A stretch of DNA of 64,000 bases. Origin: CATQHP01 sp965205595. GTDB taxonomy: Bacteria; Acidobacteriota; Terriglobia; Bryobacterales; UBA6623. Each line of letters starts with the position of its first letter. Position 1 is the first letter of the stretch. The stretch lies in NCBI GenBank assembly GCA_965205595.1, contig CBDBHI010000015.1, forward strand, positions 106,877 to 170,876, in the 5' to 3' direction. The notes beneath the pieces are model-generated. The model saw only the letters and a list, made by a program, of their open reading frames with translations. It ran no database searches and was not told the origin of the DNA. This document shows, one piece after another, positions 35,290 to 44,697 of the stretch. A program made the translations under genes and the position numbers.

Positions 35290-36423
35290 TCAGTTAGAGG
35301 CCTTGCCAATCACGCCGAGGGCCTGCCAGTCACCGAGCTGCCGAGTGACCTCGATGGCCGTCGGAGATTCCGAGTCAGTTTTCAAGAATTCGCGATATGC
35401 CCTTGCCGCGACTTCAAATTCCCCTCGCTTTGAATAAATCATGCCTTGCAGGTGATAGGCCATCGGGAATTCCCGCGCGGCCCCCTCATTGCTCAACAGC
35501 GCTGAAATTGCCTCCTCGGCATCATCGTATCGTTCTAGCTGAAAAGCAGATAAGGCCGAGTAAAACTTTGCGTCCAGGCTGCCGGGATTCAAGTTTTGAA
35601 GATTGCTCGAAAGCATCAACGTTCGCAACCATTGGCCCGACCGTACGTTTAATTTGATCAGTGGCACATACGGGCGCAAGTACATCCCGTCGGCGTCAAG
35701 AGCCTTCGAGTACGCCTCAATGGCTCCCTGCTCATCTTGAAGTGATACACGAGTCTTGCCGAGTAGATCCCACGCAGCGGAGTATGCCGGATAAGTCTCT
35801 ACGGCGCTGACCAGATCTTTGCTCGCTTTCTCGAAATTGGGTTTCTTCTTCCGCCACTCCTTTTTAGCCCGCTCATAGAGCTTTTGCGCGATGCTGGGAG
35901 CCTGCAGGTTGGTTGCGCTGATCAGCGCGCCCCTCACACCCTCGAACGGGTGAAGAACGATTGTGCCGATGTCGGGCTTCTCGCCGATGTTTCGACGTCC
36001 CAGCGCTATGGCGTCAGATCGATAGCCTTCAAGGCGTGCGCGAATGTCGCAGCCATATAGATCGATGGTTCCGGCGTTGCGAACGGTCGACATCGCTTCG
36101 GTTCGCCCGGTGATTCCGCCTGTAGTAGTAGGGTCACCAATCCCCCGCCCCCTAAAATCTGTACCCTGATTCGCCGCGTCTGGAAGTGTAGCGCCTGGAT
36201 CACCGCTTCCAACCCTTACGTTGAAATTTCCTTTTGCGTCGGTAAAGCCCGCGGGAAATACTCGCGAACCGCAGAACCGCTCAATCTGTACCAACTCCGG
36301 CGGGGCGCCACCGCCCTCAAGTACGACTTTGCCGCTGAGGTAGATCGTGTAACTTCGAAACTGTCCCAAAGCAGGTAAGCAAGTCAAAAACGTGAGCGTC
36401 CAAACTAGCAAGGTCTTCGGCAT
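35290..36423 (-). CDS. Secreted TPR protein with N-terminal beta-sandwich
   Basis: 377 residues. Signal peptide (MPKTLLVWTLTFLTCLPALGQ), then a carboxypeptidase-regulatory-like beta-sandwich (VVLEGGGAPPELVQIERFC, FTDAKGNFNVRVGSGD), then about five tetratricopeptide-like repeats (AWDLLGKTRVSLQDEQGAIEAYSKALDAD-type, AYHLQGMIYSKRGEFEVAARAYREFLKTD-type). A common domain plan in acidobacterial secretomes. Probably a periplasmic or outer-membrane scaffold; function unknown. Confidence 0.85.
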   Translation of the reverse strand: MPKTLLVWTLTFLTCLPALGQFRSYTIYLSGKVVLEGGGAPPELVQIERFCGSRVFPAGFTDAKGNFNVRVGSGDPGATLPDAANQGTDFRGRGIGDPTTTGGITGRTEAMSTVRNAGTIDLYGCDIRARLEGYRSDAIALGRRNIGEKPDIGTIVLHPFEGVRGALISATNLQAPSIAQKLYERAKKEWRKKKPNFEKASKDLVSAVETYPAYSAAWDLLGKTRVSLQDEQGAIEAYSKALDADGMYLRPYVPLIKLNVRSGQWLRTLMLSSNLQNLNPGSLDAKFYSALSAFQLERYDDAEEAISALLSNEGAAREFPMAYHLQGMIYSKRGEFEVAARAYREFLKTDSESPTAIEVTRQLGDWQALGVIGKASN

Positions 36424-36629
36424 GTGGCGTTGTCTCTAATACTATGGCGGTCGAGGCCGCTCTCAGGGTACATTGATTGCCCATACAGTGATGGCCTAAA
36501 TTTCGCCGGGTGCCAGAACCTACAGTTGAACGGTCGGTGCTTGCCGTTGTTAACAGGCCGGTGACCGACCGGTCGATTAACACCCCGTTCCAGATTGATT
36601 TGGCCAGATCCTTAGCCCGCCAGTTCGCC

Positions 36630-37703
36630 CTACCGCTCGAACAAATACACGCTATCCTCAGCGCGACTCTTGCCGCCGTCGTTGACCGTGAACACGGCAC
36701 GTCGCCGCGAGTCGTTCGTGGCGCGATCCCAGAGCGAAGCCCCGGCGTACTTGCCATCTTTTCTCAGCGCGTAAAACGACAGTCCGATCTTGCTAAGCCG
36801 CTCGCGGTCGTCGTTGTAATTGCGAGCAACCCGTTTCAACGCATCGAGGCACGCCTCGGCCGGCTCCATTCCGTGCCGCATATTTTCAACCACGGTGTGA
36901 GTCCCACAAATGCGGATGTTTTCTTCGCCGCGGCCCGTTGAACCCGCCGCTCCGACATCTTGATCGCAGTAGACACCCGCACCAATGATCGGTGAATCGC
37001 CTACTCGCCCCGGGATCTTCCAGGCAAGTCCGCTGGTCGTCGTGCAGCCGGACATCTCACCGTTATCGTTGAGAGTTAGACAAGTGATCGTGCCCGTAGG
37101 TGGATGCTTGACCATTTCGCGTGCCCAGGCGAGCCACTCGAGCTTTGCGCCTGGAATACGCTCGATCAACGCGCGGCCGGCAGCGGCGTCCGGCGGTGCG
37201 TCCAGCCCCGGACCCCAGTCGCCGCCAAGTGATTCCTTCCACGTCAGCCAAGCGAGACGCGCCCTGTCGGTGAGCAAGTTCTCGACTTTGTAGCCATGGG
37301 CCTCGGCGAATCGAGTTGCGCCGTCGCCAACCAGCATGATGTGATCGCTACGCTCCATCACGAGCTTGGCAATCTTTGAGGGAGCTTTTATACCGCGAAT
37401 TGAGGCCACTGATCCACAGCGCCGGCTCGGCCCGTGCATCACGCAGGAATCCAACTCAACATCGCCCTCTTCGTTTGGCAGGCCACCGTAACCGACGCTG
37501 GCGTCCTCGGGGTCGAGTTCTTGAAGGTTCACGCCCGCTATCGCGGCGTCGAGGGTATCATCGCCCTTCTTCATGCGTTCCACGGCTTTCGCGGTACACG
37601 GCAACCCATTCATCGACGAGACGGCGATGAGCTTCGGTCGTTGCGCGGCTGCGACAGCAGAAGAGGCGACAGCAGCGGCAAACAGTTTTCTGTGAGAAAT
37701 CAT
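36630..37703 (-). CDS. Glycosylasparaginase (N-terminal nucleophile hydrolase)
   Basis: 357 residues with a signal peptide. Autocleavage is expected before Thr205 in PPTGTITCLTLND, which becomes the nucleophile. The substrate-site GRVGDSPIIGAGVYCDQDVGAAG-type stretch follows near residue 230. It hydrolyses the N4-(GlcNAc)-Asn bond of glycoproteins or isoaspartyl peptides. Ribosome binding site AGGAGA sits 7 nt before the ATG. The IS630 element begins 21 nt upstream, so any promoter between this gene and the hydrolase gene has been separated from it. Before insertion the two genes were probably an operon. Confidence 0.92.
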   Translation of the reverse strand: MISHRKLFAAAVASSAVAAAQRPKLIAVSSMNGLPCTAKAVERMKKGDDTLDAAIAGVNLQELDPEDASVGYGGLPNEEGDVELDSCVMHGPSRRCGSVASIRGIKAPSKIAKLVMERSDHIMLVGDGATRFAEAHGYKVENLLTDRARLAWLTWKESLGGDWGPGLDAPPDAAAGRALIERIPGAKLEWLAWAREMVKHPPTGTITCLTLNDNGEMSGCTTTSGLAWKIPGRVGDSPIIGAGVYCDQDVGAAGSTGRGEENIRICGTHTVVENMRHGMEPAEACLDALKRVARNYNDDRERLSKIGLSFYALRKDGKYAGASLWDRATNDSRRRAVFTVNDGGKSRAEDSVYLFER

Positions 37704-37723
37704 TTCGGTCTCCTAACGACCTA

Positions 37724-38842
37724 GTACTAACTTGCGAAAGTAAGGCCTTTAACTGTAAAATGTCAGTATGGCAAGACCGGCAACGGTGATTCGACTGAAC
37801 GCCGAGGAAGAAGAGACGCTGCGACTCTGGGTGCGCGGCCACAAGTCCGAACGGCGCATGGTGGAGCGCGCTCGCATTGTGCTGCTGGCGGCCGCCGCTA
37901 CCTCGACCGCCGAGATCGCCCGGCAACTGGGATCCCCGGCGGCGCGCGTGTCGAAATGGCGCACCCGCTTCGCCCAGCAACGTCTGGCGGGATTATGCGA
38001 TCAAGCGCGTTCCGGCAGGCCCGCGCGGTACGACCAAGCGACGCGCAAACGCATCCTCTGCCAACTCGACGAAGCTCCGCCCGAAGGGCACGCCACTTGG
38101 ACAGGCGAACTGCTCGCGGAAGCTCTCGGCGACGTCAGCAAGCATCAAGTCTGGCGCGTACTGCGGCAGCTCGGCGTGTCCTTGCGGCGGCGGCGCAGTT
38201 GGTGTTTGTCAACCGACCCGGAGTTCGCTCGCAAGGCCGCCGACATTGTCGGACTCTACCTCAGCCCGCCGGAAAACGCCGTGGTGCTCGCGGTCGACGA
38301 GAAGCCGAGCATCCAGGCCTTGGAGCGAGCGCAGGGCTGGCTACGCTTGCCCAACGGCAAGGCCTTGACGGGCTTCTCGCACGGCTACAGGCGGCACGGC
38401 ACGACGCCGCTTTTCGCCGCGCTGGAAGTGGCTACCGGATTCATCATCGCCGGACACTATTGGCGCCGACGGCGTCGCGAGTTTCTCGACTTCATGAACC
38501 ACATCGCGGCCATCCACGAAGGCCGCGAGATCCACATCATCTTGGATAACTTGAACACTCACAAGCCCAAAAATGACCGCTGGCTGCAACGTCATGCGAA
38601 CATCCATTTTCACTACACGCCGACCTACAGTTCGTGGATGAATCAGGTTGAGGTGTGGTTTTCGATTCTGAGCCGCCGCGCCTTGCGGGGGGCGAGTTTC
38701 ACTTCCCCCCGGCAGGTGCGCGAGGCCATCGACAGCTTCGTCCGCGTCTACAACTCCAAGGCTACTCCGTTCGAATGGACCAAGACCGTCGTCGCCCCTC
38801 GTCCCCTCGCCAGTAAATATTCTAACTTACGCAACTAAGTAC
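37724..38842. mobile_element. IS630-family insertion sequence, complete
   Basis: 1119 bp. Ends: GTACTAACTTGCGAAAGTAAG-like on the left, GTACTTAGTTGCGTAAGTTAG-like (reverse complement) on the right, with a few mismatches over about 21 bp. A TA dinucleotide duplication lies at 37722-37723 and 38843-38844 (target CTAG), as IS630/Tc1 elements use. It contains one intact transposase gene. Confidence 0.9.
37768..38838 (+). CDS. IS630-family transposase
   Basis: 356 residues. N-terminal helix-turn-helix (EIARQLGSPAARVSKWRTRF near residue 52 and a second winged-helix segment), then the DDE catalytic core: Asp177 in LAVDEKPS, Asp260 in IILDNLNTHKP, Glu295 in NQVEVWFS, giving DD(34)E spacing as expected. 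No frameshift or stop; looks active. The stop codon lies within the right terminal repeat. Confidence 0.95.
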   Translation: MARPATVIRLNAEEEETLRLWVRGHKSERRMVERARIVLLAAAATSTAEIARQLGSPAARVSKWRTRFAQQRLAGLCDQARSGRPARYDQATRKRILCQLDEAPPEGHATWTGELLAEALGDVSKHQVWRVLRQLGVSLRRRRSWCLSTDPEFARKAADIVGLYLSPPENAVVLAVDEKPSIQALERAQGWLRLPNGKALTGFSHGYRRHGTTPLFAALEVATGFIIAGHYWRRRRREFLDFMNHIAAIHEGREIHIILDNLNTHKPKNDRWLQRHANIHFHYTPTYSSWMNQVEVWFSILSRRALRGASFTSPRQVREAIDSFVRVYNSKATPFEWTKTVVAPRPLASKYSNLRN

Positions 38843-39667
38843 TAGCCAAGCGAGCATTGAACGCGACACCATGTCCGCCGCATCATGCTGAACGAAATGC
38901 CCAGCACCCGGGACCGTCACCAGTGTTAGATCTTTTTCGAGCCACTCCCAAGTCCCGTTGAGCGCCGGATGGAGCAGCGCCTTGTCGTCGAGCCCGTGAA
39001 ACATCAGCACTTCGCACCGCACCTTCGGAAACTCCGGTGCCGGATGATCGTAGGGCTCGCGGGGGTAGTTTTTCTTGTAATAGTTCAGCATTCCCTCGAA
39101 GCTCGAACGCTCGAACGCCTCAATGTAGTGGGGACGCGCCTCGTCGTCCTCAACCCACCGAGCGAGCCGATCGGCGGACAGTTGCTTGTGGGCGTCCGGC
39201 TGCTGAAATCTTCGCGCGTAGGCGCTGTTTTCCCGCTGATCAGGGTTGTTGGCCAGCTCGCGAGCGAGACCGATCGGATGTGGCAGATTCAATATCACGA
39301 GCCTGTCAACGACGTCAGGCTGAAACATCGCCACCGACCAAGCGACCATGCCGCCCCAGTCGTGCCCAACTACGACTGCCTTCTGTTGGCCCTGACGGCG
39401 AATGACGGCGACAACATCTTGCACGAGCAATTTCATAGCGTAGTTGTCAACGCCATCGGGCTTGTCGCTCAAGTTGTAACCACGCTGATCAATCGCAACG
39501 ACGCGATAGCTTTTTGCGAGCGCTTCCATCTGGTTGCGCCAGGTATACCAATAGTCCGGAAAACCGTGAATCATCACCACCAGCGGCCCCTCGCCTACGG
39601 CCGCGTAATGGATACGCACGTCTCCACTATCGGCATAGCCGTGAGAAACATCATCGAGCAAGCTCAT
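38822..39667 (-). CDS. Epoxide-hydrolase-like alpha/beta hydrolase, last codons altered by IS630
   Basis: 281 residues. HGFPDYWYTWRNQ near residue 34, nucleophile elbow GHDWGGMVAW (Asp near residue 103), HYIEAFERSSFEGMLNYYKKNYPR as cap, and catalytic His in PGAGHFVQHD near residue 260. An Asp nucleophile fits epoxide hydrolases or haloalkane dehalogenases. The final residues VLSCVS come from the IS630 right end. Removing the element rejoins TGG CTA GGT CGT TAG, so the original end was only two residues past the junction and activity is probably kept. Confidence 0.9.
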   Translation of the reverse strand: MSLLDDVSHGYADSGDVRIHYAAVGEGPLVVMIHGFPDYWYTWRNQMEALAKSYRVVAIDQRGYNLSDKPDGVDNYAMKLLVQDVVAVIRRQGQQKAVVVGHDWGGMVAWSVAMFQPDVVDRLVILNLPHPIGLARELANNPDQRENSAYARRFQQPDAHKQLSADRLARWVEDDEARPHYIEAFERSSFEGMLNYYKKNYPREPYDHPAPEFPKVRCEVLMFHGLDDKALLHPALNGTWEWLEKDLTLVTVPGAGHFVQHDAADMVSRSMLAWLVLSCVS

Positions 39668-39724
39668 CCGTACATTCTATTCGCACGCGGTCGAAACATT
39701 GTGGGGCATTACCCTAAGAGGCGA

Positions 39725-40630
39725 ATGGGGCGACTGGCTTTAGCGCTGGGTTTGCTGGCTGCGGGATGCGGCGAGAATACCGCCGATCCGATCGATGCAA
39801 CCCATCCGCCGACTGAAATCCTAGGAGAGCTCGACCCGTTGCTTGTCGGCGAAGCCAGCGGCCTAGCCATTTCTCGCCAGTTCCCCGATCGCCTCTACCA
39901 CCACAACGACAGTGGCGGCGGACCGTATTTCTACCTCACATCCTTCTCGGGCGAACACACCCAAAAAATCGAGATCGAAGGCTTCGACGATTCCGGCCAA
40001 GACCTCGAGGACATGGCGCTAGGTCTCTGCGACGAGCCAACGAAAGACTGTATCTATCTAGGCAATATTGGCGACAACTTCCTTCGCCGGGATTCAATCG
40101 AGGTCTTGATTATCGAAGAGCGAGAACAGTTTGGCCTCTCGGTCAAGCCCGTCCGGCGGGTTCAGATGATATATCCAGATGGTGCCCACAACGCCGAGGG
40201 GCTAGCGGTGGACCCGTTGGGCAACCTCTACGTCCTTACAAAGGGGGTGAGTAGCGCCACATTCTGGGAAAGTCCGTCCCGCATCTATCGATTGACACAC
40301 GACCAGATATGGGGTGCGACTGACGAACCCCACCAGCTCGAGTTTGTCAGCGAAATCGACCTCCCGGCCCTCGCTGAACAGCACGGTGACGATATGGCAG
40401 CCATCGCCACCGCCTTCGATATCTCACTCGATGGCGAGCGCTATCTGATCCTCACCCGACGACAGGCCTACGAATTTTCACGAGACCTCGGCAAACACCG
40501 CCGACTAGCTATCCCATACCTTTTTGGTCAAGAGGCAGTCGCCTACTTGCCTGACGGCTCGGGCTTCATTTACACCCAGGAGTACAAGGCGGCGGAAGAA
40601 TCCAAGATCATTCGAGTGGATACTCCCTAG
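39725..40630 (+). CDS. Lipoprotein with propeller-like domain
   Basis: 301 residues from ATG 39725; the much longer open frame upstream is antisense to the hydrolase gene. Lipoprotein signal with lipobox LAAGC near residue 15. The mature part has EASGLAISRQFPDRLYHHNDSGG, DLEDMALG, IYLGNIGDN, HNAEGLAVDPLGNLYVLTKG and GFIYTQEY, which resembles a family of SMP-30/phytase-like propellers with NDSG and GDIGDN motifs. Periplasmic or outer-membrane anchored; function unknown. Confidence 0.82.
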   Translation: MGRLALALGLLAAGCGENTADPIDATHPPTEILGELDPLLVGEASGLAISRQFPDRLYHHNDSGGGPYFYLTSFSGEHTQKIEIEGFDDSGQDLEDMALGLCDEPTKDCIYLGNIGDNFLRRDSIEVLIIEEREQFGLSVKPVRRVQMIYPDGAHNAEGLAVDPLGNLYVLTKGVSSATFWESPSRIYRLTHDQIWGATDEPHQLEFVSEIDLPALAEQHGDDMAAIATAFDISLDGERYLILTRRQAYEFSRDLGKHRRLAIPYLFGQEAVAYLPDGSGFIYTQEYKAAEESKIIRVDTP

Positions 40631-40673
40631 CCGGCGATTTCGCCGTGAGCCGGCGGGAATTGCGGGCGCGCAG

Positions 40674-40916
40674 CTATTTGGGTCCAGAGCCGGGCTTCGA
40701 GTCGTTGAACTCTTTCTTGAAGCGGACAGCCAATCGAGCTGCGCCTTTGAGAGCCTTATCCTTCGCTCCCGCCACCTCGGGCTTGGCCATTTTCCAGGCA
40801 TCCTTGGCCAACGGCTTCACTTCGTCTTCGTACAATTTCTTCGCCGTATCGCGGACCCGCGGGTCACTAGCGGCCTTGCGCACAACCTGTGCGATTAGCG
40901 AGCGTAAAAAGGGCAT
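40674..40916 (-). CDS. Small conserved basic protein (80 residues)
   Basis: Starts at the ATG at 40916 rather than further upstream, where the frame overlaps the PPIase gene. Highly charged and helical: MPFLRSLIAQVVRKAASDPR, DTAKKLYEDEVKPLAKDAW, KMAKPEVAGAKDKALKGAA. Similar small proteins with the AASDPRVR...EVKP pattern are known in proteobacteria without a function. Divergent from the SlyD-like gene 54 nt away. Confidence 0.65.
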   Translation of the reverse strand: MPFLRSLIAQVVRKAASDPRVRDTAKKLYEDEVKPLAKDAWKMAKPEVAGAKDKALKGAARLAVRFKKEFNDSKPGSGPK

Positions 40917-40970
40917 CTCTGTGCGTATGCTACCAGCAGCGCTCAAGAATGTCTTTGATAATCTCGAGAG

Positions 40971-41405
40971 ATGTCTGAAGCAAAAAACGGAGACACGATA
41001 AAAGTCCACTATACCGGGACACTTGCGGACGGTGAAGTTTTTTACTCCTCTAGCGGGCGCGATCCGCTCGAGTTCACACTCGGCCAGGGTCAACTTATCG
41101 CAGGGTTTGAGAAGGCCGTGCGAGGACGTAGCGTGGGCGACACCGTTACGACAAATATTCCTGCGGCCGAGGCATACGGGATCGTAAACGAGGACTTGGT
41201 TTTCACCGTCGCAAAAACCAAGGTTCCCGACAACATGGAACTCACGGTTTGCCGTGGCTTAAAGCTCTCCGACGGCCAAGGCGGTTCGCACCGCGCTGTC
41301 GTGACGGAAATCGGCGATGAGAACGTCAAACTAGACGGGAATCATCCGTTGGCCGGAAAAGATCTCACTTTCGAGATCGAACTCGTATCAGTGGTCGCGG
41401 GTTAG
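40971..41405 (+). CDS. FKBP-type peptidyl-prolyl isomerase, SlyD-like
   Basis: 144 residues. FKBP core GDTIKVHYTGTLADGEVF and PLEFTLGQGQLIAGFEKAVRGRSVGD, an insert-in-flap chaperone domain (residues about 65-120), then the closing NHPLAGKDLTFEIELV, which is diagnostic for SlyD. The His/Cys-rich metal-binding tail of E. coli SlyD is absent. Cytoplasmic folding helper. Confidence 0.93.
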   Translation: MSEAKNGDTIKVHYTGTLADGEVFYSSSGRDPLEFTLGQGQLIAGFEKAVRGRSVGDTVTTNIPAAEAYGIVNEDLVFTVAKTKVPDNMELTVCRGLKLSDGQGGSHRAVVTEIGDENVKLDGNHPLAGKDLTFEIELVSVVAG

Positions 41406-41610
41406 CCCTCACTTCTTGCCATCTGACGAGCGAAAGCACACGATAGCTGCGCCCCTACTTCGTTGCGCTCGATCGCGAGTGCTCGACGGACTGCCATGTT
41501 CGCCTCCGCCCGCCATCCGTCGCCCGCCTCGTACTGACGCTCCTCTTACGTGCATTTGCCGTCAGATCGTGACAAAAGCGGGATGGTGCCAATCAGCTAA
41601 GCTTTGTGTC

Positions 41611-42579
41611 ATGCGCTATATCTCGTTCGCAGTCGCTATCCTCACGCTGGCTCAATTTGGAATGGCCGCGGAGCATCCCTCCGCACCGTTCGAGAACGAG
41701 CTGATCGAGGCGCGGGTTTATTTGCCTGATCCCGAGAACGGCTACTACCGCGGCACGCGCTTCGACTGGTCGGGCGCCATCTATAGCTTGGAGTTTGCCG
41801 GGCACCAGTACTTCGGCGAGTGGCAGGAGTCGGACGACCCTTACCTGCATGACCGCATCACCGGTCCCGTCGAGGAGTACCGCACCGCGGAAAAAGGGCT
41901 TGGCTATGACGATGGTGGCGACCGCTTCATTCGCATTGGCGTAGGCGTCGTCGAGAAGCCGGAAGAAGACGACTACCGTTGGACACACAGCTACAAAGTC
42001 GTCGACCCCGGCCGATGGGCGATTCGGCGTGGAGCGAACTGGATTGAGTTCACCCAAGACGTTGCGGAACCGACGCTCGGTTACGGCTACCGTCTTGTAA
42101 AGCGCCTCACTCTGACGCCAGGCAAGCCGGAGTTGGTTATCGACCATTCGCTCGAGAACACCGGCGGTAAGACGATTGAGACGAACGTCTACAACCATAA
42201 TTTCTTCGTCATCGAAAACCAGCCGACCGGACCCGACTTCTCCGTGACATTCCCGTTCGCGGTGGTGGCCGACGGCGACTTGAAGGGCTACGCCGGCGCG
42301 AGCGGTACCAACGTGAAGTATGAAAAACAACTGCCGCCGGGCGAAAGCATTTTCGCCATGCTGAGCGGCTATGGCGACACGCGCGCGGACCACGCGTTCA
42401 CCATCGAAAACCGCAAGGTGAAGGCCGGCGTGCGCGTCGAGACCGACAAGCCGCTGGCCAAGCTGAATTTCTGGTCGCCGCGGACGACGCTCTGTCCGGA
42501 GCCGTTCATCGACCTTAAAATCGCGCCGGGCCAGGCCGATCGCTGGTCGACGCGGTACGAGTTTTATACGCTCGATTGA
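41611..42579 (+). CDS. Secreted galactose-mutarotase-like protein
   Basis: 322 residues from ATG 41611, which starts a signal peptide (MRYISFAVAILTLAQFGMAAE); upstream sequence in the same frame is non-coding. Beta-sandwich of the aldose-epimerase superfamily is suggested by YYRGTRFDWSGAIYSLEFAG, ANWIEFTQDVAE, LVIDHSLENTGGKTIETNVYNHNFFVI and a final RWSTRYEFYTLD. Typical catalytic residues were not assigned. Convergent with the Gfo/Idh gene. Confidence 0.75.
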   Translation: MRYISFAVAILTLAQFGMAAEHPSAPFENELIEARVYLPDPENGYYRGTRFDWSGAIYSLEFAGHQYFGEWQESDDPYLHDRITGPVEEYRTAEKGLGYDDGGDRFIRIGVGVVEKPEEDDYRWTHSYKVVDPGRWAIRRGANWIEFTQDVAEPTLGYGYRLVKRLTLTPGKPELVIDHSLENTGGKTIETNVYNHNFFVIENQPTGPDFSVTFPFAVVADGDLKGYAGASGTNVKYEKQLPPGESIFAMLSGYGDTRADHAFTIENRKVKAGVRVETDKPLAKLNFWSPRTTLCPEPFIDLKIAPGQADRWSTRYEFYTLD

Positions 42580-42614
42580 GGCACTTGCAGAGTGCCAGAA
42601 ATTTTGTATCCGGG

Positions 42615-43976
42615 CTAAACGACGTAAGGCTCGCGATAGTCGCGCGTCAGCAACTTGTTGGCCTCGGGGTCGTTGGCGAATTTTGGCCCGTCCTCGAGAG
42701 TCAACTGGCGGCCGACGCGATAGCTGATATTCGCCAGGTGACACATTGCCGCGCTGAGGTTGGCAATCTCGATTTCGTCGTGCAGTTCGCGATGGTTCCT
42801 TGATCGGCAGCCGGCCAGAAAATTCTGCATGTGAAGTTTCGTCGGATCGCCAGCTTCGCGGTCGCTGCGCTCCTCCATTACTAGCTCGTTGCTTTCGCCC
42901 TTGAATGCCTGGAAGCCGCGGTCGCTCATCGCCGCCCAGCCTTCCGAGCCGTAGAACAAGTTTCCGGTCATCACGTTGAGAGGGGCGCTGGTCTTGGGAG
43001 CTGTCGCCTCGGGCGAGGGAGCGTCAGCCGCGCCGCGCCGCCGGCGCCTTGGCGGCGGCACTGACCCTTCCGTACCAGTCAGCAATCCTCTGACTTCAAA
43101 GACCAACTCGCTGTCGCCGAAATTGAAACTCGATGTCAGCGTATTTGGCGTCTCTTGGTCGTCGTCATAGGCGAACATGCCGCCATGAGCAAAGGCCGTC
43201 TTGGGCCACTGGGGCTCCGACATGCCCCATCGCGCGATTCCCAATTGATGCACGCCTTGGTTGCCGATATCGCCATTGCCGGTGTCCCAAAACCAGTGCC
43301 AGTTGTATGCGAATCGCAGTTCATTGAAAGGCCGCATTGGCGCGGGTCCGAGGAACATGCTCCAGTCGAGCCCTGGGGGCGTCGGTGTATCGGGCTTTTT
43401 ACCGATCGACCGCCGCCGCTTGTAGCAAAGCCCTCGCGACTGATAGATCTTTCCGATCAACCCACCCTGCAGCGCCTCGATGGAGCGCATCTTGAACGGA
43501 GTGCTGCGGTGTTGCGAGCCGACCTGTAGCATGCGCTTGGTATCGCGCGCCACCTTGACCATCGTCAGGCCCTCGTGGATATTGTGGGAGGCCGGCTTTT
43601 CGCCGTACACATCTTTTCCGGCCTGCATCGCCCAGATTGCTGACAACGCATGCCAGTGGTTTGGCGTCGCGACGGACACGGCGTCGACGTCCGCGTCAGC
43701 GAAGACGTCGCGCATGTCGGCAAACTCTTTTGCCTTCTCGCTGGTAGCGCTCAGTAGCTTGGCCTGCGCCCGCTCGCGCGCCGCCTGGTTCACATCGCAC
43801 AAGCCCACGACGCGCGCCTCGGGTATCCCTGACCAGGTCCTCAGATGAGATCCGCCGCCGCGGCCACCAAGCCCGACAATGCCGATGCTAATTCGATCGT
43901 TTGCGCCCCATACTCGCAGAGCCGAGGCGGCCGTCGCCGCTCCCATGAAAAACCGCCGCGTCGAGGTGTTTGACAT
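42615..43976 (-). CDS. Gfo/Idh/MocA family oxidoreductase, exported by Tat
   Basis: 453 residues. Tat signal (STRRFFMGAATAASALRVWGA). Rossmann fold ISIGIVGLGGRGGGSHL near residue 25, DVDAVSVATPNHWHALSAIWAM near residue 98, EKPASHNIHEG near residue 127, which is the signature of the family, and the extended C-terminal beta-sheet domain with the WHWFWDTGNGDIGNQGVHQL segment. Such exported members are frequent in Planctomycetes and Acidobacteria and are thought to act on sugars. Residues 270-300 contain a low-complexity PPPRRRRRGAADAP insert. Confidence 0.92.
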   Translation of the reverse strand: MSNTSTRRFFMGAATAASALRVWGANDRISIGIVGLGGRGGGSHLRTWSGIPEARVVGLCDVNQAARERAQAKLLSATSEKAKEFADMRDVFADADVDAVSVATPNHWHALSAIWAMQAGKDVYGEKPASHNIHEGLTMVKVARDTKRMLQVGSQHRSTPFKMRSIEALQGGLIGKIYQSRGLCYKRRRSIGKKPDTPTPPGLDWSMFLGPAPMRPFNELRFAYNWHWFWDTGNGDIGNQGVHQLGIARWGMSEPQWPKTAFAHGGMFAYDDDQETPNTLTSSFNFGDSELVFEVRGLLTGTEGSVPPPRRRRRGAADAPSPEATAPKTSAPLNVMTGNLFYGSEGWAAMSDRGFQAFKGESNELVMEERSDREAGDPTKLHMQNFLAGCRSRNHRELHDEIEIANLSAAMCHLANISYRVGRQLTLEDGPKFANDPEANKLLTRDYREPYVV

Positions 43977-44655
43977 ATCGATAGATCACTCCTTATGGAA
44001 TTGTGAGCATACCAGAATAAGCGTGCCCCAATTGATCGTGCCCGCAAGCGATTAGGCAATCGCGGCCCTTGTGGTGAATCTTATAGCAGCATGGGCTCGG
44101 GAGGCATGGGGATAATTCGTTAAATCCTTAAGAATCTATTATTTATAAAATTTCCACCAGGGGCTAGGCACAGCTTACCTGTCAGATTGGCCGGATTTGG
44201 CAGGGTTTCCTCCAAATTCGAGGACTCAGTGCCGCCGGTTACGAGGTTTTCGACGTGAGCAGTTGACGACGCCTCCATCGCTGTCAAGCGCTTACTTCTT
44301 ATCAACCTTGTGTTCTTTCCATTGTAAGGGTAGGGTGGTTCGTTTTTCGGGGTCCGGAACTGCTAAGTCGTATGGAATCAACTGAAAAAATATTTGTTTT
44401 TCGCAGGACGGGGTTTTTCGGGGTATGCGAATTGGCTCCCGGGTGTAGAGCCTGGGTAAGGCCGGCGCAGCCATGACTAAACGAATTCTAGCAGCCGGGA
44501 TTTCTGGTCTCAGTGGTACTGGATCAGACGATGGCGTGTGGCGCGGTTGTACTGCATTATCTGGTGGCCGTCATCGGAATCTGGCTCGATACGGCGCGTG
44601 AATTCGGTGATCCGATCCCGGCGCCTAAGGGTAGGCGTTTGCTGTTGGCTTAGGA
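43977..44655. other. Gene-free stretch
   Basis: About 680 bp upstream of the Gfo/Idh gene and the second RAYT. The small open frames here lack ribosome sites and recognisable residues. It contains A/T-rich patches (44130-44150 and 44380-44400). It should hold the promoter of the oxidoreductase. I see no RNA gene. Confidence 0.5.
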
Positions 44656-44688
44656 GGACCGCACCGCACGGCGGCGCGGCTCGGTACT
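44656..44688. repeat. RAYT-2 associated repeat, direct copy 1
   Basis: 33 bp identical to 45419-45451, placed 9 nt before the second RAYT start. It begins GGACCGCACCGCACGG and ends GCTCGGTACT. Weaker similarity continues into the first codons of the RAYT gene (CGGAGTTT near 44718 and 45475). Confidence 0.85.
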
Positions 44689-44697
44689 TTAGAAGGC

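Noticed and set aside
38969..39724. N-terminal part of the 553-codon open frame on the plus strand
   Set aside because: It is antisense to the epoxide-hydrolase-like gene. The real gene starts at 39725 with a lipoprotein signal.
42576..43848. Plus-strand open frames opposite the Gfo/Idh gene
   Set aside because: They mirror the codon pattern of the strong minus-strand gene and carry no domain.
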